From assembly GCF_001544555.2 (NCBI RefSeq), contig NZ_FCOK02000037.1, positions 1 through 64,000 on the forward strand: 64,000 nucleotides of DNA, read 5' to 3'. Numbering within the stretch: the stretch's first letter is position 1; every line of letters starts with the position of its first letter. Source of the DNA: Caballeronia udeis (lineage in GTDB: Bacteria; Pseudomonadota; Gammaproteobacteria; Burkholderiales; Burkholderiaceae). The position numbers and the translations under genes were made by a program. Positions 60,247 through 64,000 of the stretch are shown here, piece by piece. A model generated the notes under the pieces. It ran no database searches and was not told the origin of the DNA. It saw nothing but the letters and a program-made list of their open reading frames with translations.

Positions 60247-61011
60247 ATGGGTCAGATCACCCTTTCATTCAAAGAAGAGACGATAGCGGCGCTACGCCGT
60301 GACTTCGAGACGTTGATTCGTCTGTCGCTCAAGTTCGACCCGCAATTCGTCACGCCTACATTCGAGGATTTCCTGCGGGCAAAACTCCTCGACAACCCCA
60401 CGCCGCTCACCGAACAAGCCGTCCAGCGAATGCTGCAAAACGGCCAGTACGCATGGGCGAAACGTGCACTCGACAAGGAGTTTCCGGACGTCGTCGAAAT
60501 GATGATGCGTCAAGCCGCGGAACACGGCTTCGGCTTCGCGGTGCGCTCGGACTGGAAACCGGAAGATCTCATCAAGGCCTCGCGCGCGTGGGCCACCGCG
60601 ATCGTGACCGAAGCGAACGGCAACCCGGAGCAGATCGAAACGCTCGCGTCCCAGATCAAGGCGGCAGCATCGGACATCCAGGAACTGGAGATGAAAATGC
60701 AGACGCCCGCATGGCGTCTCGCCGATTCACTGCGTCAACGCGTGTACGAAACCAAGATCGCGACTGAACACAGCGTGGGATCGACTGCGCGTGAGAAGCT
60801 GGGTGAATTGCGCTGTCTGCTGCGCCTCGGCATGTTTCACGGCTCGATTTCGAAGCAGGAAGCGCAGCAAGTGCTCGAGCAACTTCGCATGCTCAAGCCG
60901 GAGATTTTTATTGAAGAGCCGTACGACGGATTTACCCGTTTCGGCAACTGGCTGCGTGCGATCTTTACGCCGGAGCGCAAACCGCCCAAACCTTCGCGCG
61001 CGGAACGTTGA
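60247..61011 (+). CDS. Uncharacterised 254-residue helical protein under a FliA-type promoter
   Basis: I do not recognise a family. The protein has no signal peptide or membrane segment and looks mostly alpha-helical, with a predicted coiled region near 130-160 (ASQIKAAASDIQELEMKM) and a basic, Pro-rich end (TPERKPPKPSRAER). There is no PilZ, HAMP, CheY or CheW-like motif. A near-perfect sigma-28 promoter precedes it, so it should be made with late flagellar and chemotaxis genes. It converges on a helicase gene. A motility role is an inference from the promoter alone. Confidence 0.85.
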   Translation: MGQITLSFKEETIAALRRDFETLIRLSLKFDPQFVTPTFEDFLRAKLLDNPTPLTEQAVQRMLQNGQYAWAKRALDKEFPDVVEMMMRQAAEHGFGFAVRSDWKPEDLIKASRAWATAIVTEANGNPEQIETLASQIKAAASDIQELEMKMQTPAWRLADSLRQRVYETKIATEHSVGSTAREKLGELRCLLRLGMFHGSISKQEAQQVLEQLRMLKPEIFIEEPYDGFTRFGNWLRAIFTPERKPPKPSRAER

Positions 61012-61012
61012 G

Positions 61013-61044
61013 TTGAGCCCGTACTGAGGTCGTACGAAGCTCAA
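61013..61044. terminator. Hairpin between convergent genes
   Basis: Arms TTGAGC/GCTCAA with inner CGTAC/GTACG, starting two bases after the preceding TGA. The T-run is weak, so this is a moderate candidate for a shared terminator. Confidence 0.45.
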
Positions 61045-61056
61045 AAGCAATACCCT

Positions 61057-63207
61057 TCACTCCCACATCTTCTTGAGCCGCGCGGCAATATCGACTCTCG
61101 CCTTTGCCGCCGCGGCCAGCCCCGCTGCCGTCGGCGCGGCGGGCTCAGGCACCGGCGGCCACGCACACGCTTCGAACTGCGGCATCAGGTGTGCCGGAAT
61201 GAAACGCGTGCGCGCCGCCCAGACGTGCCGGTCACCCATATGCGTCTGGTTGTGCACGTAAAAACGCTGCGGAGTGACAATGTGCAAGTCCTCTTTGGCA
61301 CGCGTCATGGCGACATACAAGAGCCGCCGTTCTTCATCAATTTCCTCGTCGCTGCCCGTGCCCATGTCCGACGGAATACAGCCGTCCACGCCATTCATCA
61401 CAAACACGTTCTTCCACTCCTGGCCCTTGGCCGAATGGATGGTGGAGAGAATCAGATAATCCTCGTCGATGAGCGGCACACCCGATTCATCGCTGGTGGC
61501 ATCGGGCGGATCGAGCGTCAGTTCGGTGAGAAACCGCTCCCGCGTGGGATACGTGGATGCGATGCTTTCCATCTGCAGCACATCGCCATGACGGATCGAC
61601 GCGTCTTCGTGATTGCGCTCCAGATGCGGTTCGTACCAGCGCCGGATCATCTCGAATTCAGCAGGCCAACCGCTTTCGCGCGAACACACTTTCGACATCA
61701 GCGCGACAAGCGCCGGCCAGTCTTCGCTCGCGCGCAACGGCGCGGCGAATGCTGCCAACCCGGCAGCCAACTCGGCCGGCGTGCCGCCGCGTTCCGCCAC
61801 CTGATCGAGCACCCGCCCGGCGATTGCCGGCCCAACGCCCGGCAGCAACTGCATGACACGAAAACCGGCCACACGGTCCCGCGGATTCTCGCCCCAGCGC
61901 AATACCGCCAGCACGTCCTTGACGTGAACGGAGTCGAGAAATTTCAGCCCACCGAACTTCACGAATGGAATGTTGCGCCGCGTGAGTTCGATTTCGAGCG
62001 CAGCACTATGGTGCGCGGCGCGAAACAGCACCGCTTGCTGCTTGAGCGTCATGCCGCCTTCACGCGCCTCCAGCACCTGCTCGACGATATAACGCGCCTG
62101 CTCGGCTTCGTCTGCAACCGAGACAAGGCGCGGCCGTTGCGCCGATGCCTTGTCGGTCCACAGGTTCTTCGTATAACGCTCGGCGGCAAGACCGATCACC
62201 GCATTCGATGCCGCCAGAATGGGCTGCGTCGAGCGGTAATTGCGCTCGAGCGTCACGCATTTCGCGGGAGGATTGAAGTGGCCCGGAAAATCGAGGATAT
62301 TGCGCACCGTCGCGCCGCGAAACGAATAGATGGACTGGGCGTCGTCGCCGACTACCGTCAGGCCGCGGCCGTCGGGTTTCATCGAAAGCAGGATGGACGC
62401 CTGCAACTTGTTCGTGTCCTGGTATTCATCGACCAGCACGTGGTCGAACCGGGCCGACAGATCCGCGGCAATGGACGGCTCTGCGGCAAGATGCGACCAG
62501 TAGAGCAGCAAGTCGTCGTAGTCGAGCACGCTTTGCTGCTGCTTCGCATTGACGTACGCCGCGAACAGCCGGCGCAGGTCGTCTTCCCATTCGCGGCACC
62601 ACGGAAACGCCTGGTCGAGCACCACTGCAAGCGACCCGCCGGTGTTGACCACGCGCGAATAGATGGCAAAGCACGTGGACTTGGCCGGAAAGCGCTTTTC
62701 TTTCGTTGATAACCCCAGCTCGTGGCGCACGAGGTTCATGAGATCGGTGGAATCCTCGCGGTCGTTGATCGTGAACGACGGCGATAACCCCACGAGATCC
62801 GCGTAATCGCGCAACAAGCGTGCACCTACGCTATGGAACGTCCCTGACCACGTGAGCCCTTGCGCGATCACACTGCGGTTACCCAAGGCGTTCACGGCGA
62901 TACGCGTCACCCGACGGGTCATCTCGCTGGCTGCGCGCCGCGAAAACGTGAGCAACAGGATCCTGTGCGGATCCGCGCCCTTCACCAGCAAATGCGCCAC
63001 GCGATGCGCCAGCGTATTGGTCTTGCCCGATCCCGCCCCGGCGATCACCAGCAACGCGCCGGCCGGAGTGCCCGCGTTCGACGCCTGAGTGCCGTACTCG
63101 ACCGCCTCACGCTGCGCGTCGTTCAGTTTGGTCAGGTACGACGCGATGTCTTCCGGCGCCGGCTTGGGCGCGAGATCGTCGTCGGTGGCGGAGTTGAGCG
63201 TGAGCAC
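61057..63207 (-). CDS. UvrD/Rep-family ATP-dependent DNA helicase
   Basis: A 716-residue superfamily-1A helicase with all core motifs: Walker A AGAGSGKT (56-63), motif II VDEYQDTNKLQ, motif III VVGDDAQSIYSFRGA, motif IV LERNYRSTQ, motif V LSTIHSAKGQEWKNV and motif VI VAMTRAKE. It differs from canonical UvrD by a longer acidic N-terminus and no clear C-terminal tudor-like tail. It starts with GTG at 63207 without a strong ribosome site. It probably unwinds DNA in repair or replication restart. Confidence 0.92.
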   Translation of the reverse strand: MLTLNSATDDDLAPKPAPEDIASYLTKLNDAQREAVEYGTQASNAGTPAGALLVIAGAGSGKTNTLAHRVAHLLVKGADPHRILLLTFSRRAASEMTRRVTRIAVNALGNRSVIAQGLTWSGTFHSVGARLLRDYADLVGLSPSFTINDREDSTDLMNLVRHELGLSTKEKRFPAKSTCFAIYSRVVNTGGSLAVVLDQAFPWCREWEDDLRRLFAAYVNAKQQQSVLDYDDLLLYWSHLAAEPSIAADLSARFDHVLVDEYQDTNKLQASILLSMKPDGRGLTVVGDDAQSIYSFRGATVRNILDFPGHFNPPAKCVTLERNYRSTQPILAASNAVIGLAAERYTKNLWTDKASAQRPRLVSVADEAEQARYIVEQVLEAREGGMTLKQQAVLFRAAHHSAALEIELTRRNIPFVKFGGLKFLDSVHVKDVLAVLRWGENPRDRVAGFRVMQLLPGVGPAIAGRVLDQVAERGGTPAELAAGLAAFAAPLRASEDWPALVALMSKVCSRESGWPAEFEMIRRWYEPHLERNHEDASIRHGDVLQMESIASTYPTRERFLTELTLDPPDATSDESGVPLIDEDYLILSTIHSAKGQEWKNVFVMNGVDGCIPSDMGTGSDEEIDEERRLLYVAMTRAKEDLHIVTPQRFYVHNQTHMGDRHVWAARTRFIPAHLMPQFEACAWPPVPEPAAPTAAGLAAAAKARVDIAARLKKMWE

Positions 63208-63305
63208 GGCGCGTGGGCTTTAAAATCGGGTGACGCACACTGTATATCCATACAACTCTTCCACGCAAGCAACTGATGCAGCAGGCTTTTGGCCCCATAA
63301 AATAA

Positions 63306-63337
63306 ATGGCCCGGTGCGCTTGCGCGCGCCGGGCCAT
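63306..63337 (-). terminator. Intrinsic terminator after the Ala/Lys-rich secreted-protein gene
   Basis: Stem ATGGCCCGG / CCGGGCCAT with a GC-rich inner loop; on the minus strand it is followed by TTTATTTTAT. Confidence 0.8.
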
Positions 63338-63380
63338 CGGTTTTACCGCCCTGTATTCATCGAACCTGAGAGCTTGAGAC

Positions 63381-63785
63381 TTAGTGCTGCAGGCCCGTAT
63401 CCTTCGGACCATCCGGCTCGGCGGACTTCAGTTCGTCATTGGCGGTCTGGTTGTCGGCCTTCTTGTTGATCTTTGCGTTGCGTACCTGCTCCTTGTACTG
63501 CGCCTTCGCTTCCTTGCTGGTCGCCTTCAACTCCTGCTTCGAGGCCTTCTTCGACGCCTTGTATTCAGCACTGGCCTGCGCGTTGGCATTGCGCTTCACG
63601 ACCAGCGGATCGGTCGGTGCCGGAGCCACGATGTTCTGCGGCGCCGGCGCGATTTGCGCGGCCGGTGCGGACATCTGGCCGGTGGCGTCGGCGCCGGCTG
63701 GCTGCGCGGTCTGCGCGAACGCGGATGCGGACAAACCCATGGCGACAAAAGCGGTACCCAACAGCATTTTTTTGACTTGCGACAT
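63381..63785 (-). CDS. Secreted Ala/Lys-rich protein, unknown
   Basis: A 134-residue precursor with a signal peptide (about 1-25, cut at SAFAQTAQ). The mature part is Ala/Pro-rich (about 26-60), then Lys/Ala-rich and probably helical (ASKKASKQELKATSKEAKAQ), ending in an acidic tail. I recognise no family. The second of two close ATGs (63785) is chosen because GAGAGG lies 8 bases upstream of it. A strong terminator follows. The basic helical region could bind nucleic acid or cell wall, but this is speculation. Confidence 0.75.
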   Translation of the reverse strand: MSQVKKMLLGTAFVAMGLSASAFAQTAQPAGADATGQMSAPAAQIAPAPQNIVAPAPTDPLVVKRNANAQASAEYKASKKASKQELKATSKEAKAQYKEQVRNAKINKKADNQTANDELKSAEPDGPKDTGLQH

Positions 63786-64000
63786 GTTCATTTCCTCTCT
63801 GGCAGTTTTTATTCCGGGTGGTCAATTGCGACGATGGCAACCATTGCAACCGACCGCGACGCCAAGCGATGTGTTGTGTCCTGAAACACCACTCTTGAGC
63901 ACAGCGCGCCGCAAATACCCGTCTACACTTCTAATGACCGGCATGAACGCGTAGAAAACCGCATAAAAATGCGCCGGTCATCAAGACTGACCCGGTGTCG

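Noticed and set aside
1..64000. CRISPR arrays, insertion sequences or prophage genes
   Set aside because: No regularly spaced repeats, transposase or phage structural genes were seen. The REPREAR-type repeats at 37560-37760 are in-frame coding repeats of rne.

Overview
The window is GC-rich chromosomal DNA from a beta-proteobacterium of the family Burkholderiaceae, most like Paraburkholderia or Caballeronia. This rests on recognised protein families and gene order: uvrC-pgsA-tRNA-Gly-Gly-Cys, earP-efp, rnc-era-recO-pdxJ-acpS-nagZ, rpoE-rseA-rseB-degP-lepA-lepB and rpmF-plsX-fabH-fabD-fabG-acpP-fabF. No database search was possible. Most of it is core genome with intact genes and frequent 4-base ATGA overlaps. 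No insertion sequence, prophage or CRISPR array was seen.

Layout. 1-1000: the first codons of a probable DUF4214 protein, then a poorly coding stretch. 1.0-4.5 kb: tRNA-Cys, two tRNA-Gly, pgsA and uvrC on the minus strand. 4.7-6.8 kb: earP and efp, the arginine-rhamnosylation pair for elongation factor P. 6.9-9.0 kb: a BON-domain lipoprotein behind a sigma-54-like promoter, then a sigma-54-type response regulator whose AAA+ domain has two unusual substitutions. 9.1-29.6 kb (minus strand): nagZ, acpS, pdxJ, recO, era, rnc; lepB, lepA, a glutaredoxin-like gene, a DegP-type protease, rseB, rseA, rpoE; a YgfX-like protein; then the fatty-acid cluster, rpmF and yceD. 30.1-34.7 kb: maf and a methyltransferase (plus strand), facing sppA, a Rieske protein, a HAD phosphatase and rluC (minus strand). 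34.7-39.1 kb: a 0.9-kb leader and rne. 39.2-42.5 kb: moaA, mobA, moeA for molybdenum cofactor. 42.6-49.4 kb: a small membrane protein, an acetyltransferase, rmuC, a hydroxyacid dehydrogenase, an ion antiporter, pncB and fdxA.

From 49.5 kb the content is more accessory: tRNA-Asn with a consensus promoter, a vapBC toxin-antitoxin pair with a palindromic operator, a D-glucarate module (FadR-type regulator, gudD, kdgD) with repeated operator-like sites, and a lutABC lactate-oxidation operon divergent from a second FadR-type regulator coupled to galM. The last 5 kb holds a 24-codon membrane peptide, a CreA-family protein, an uncharacterised 254-residue helical protein behind a near-perfect sigma-28 (FliA) promoter, a UvrD-like helicase and an Ala/Lys-rich secreted protein.

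The best leads for something undescribed are: (a) the FliA-type promoter in front of the unknown 254-residue protein; (b) the BON lipoprotein with a sigma-54-like promoter beside a response regulator that seems to have lost key sigma-54-activator residues; (c) two neighbouring sugar-acid and lactate modules whose FadR-type regulators appear to use closely related operators, one of them tied to galM; and (d) two short SD-led reading frames (24 and 30 codons).
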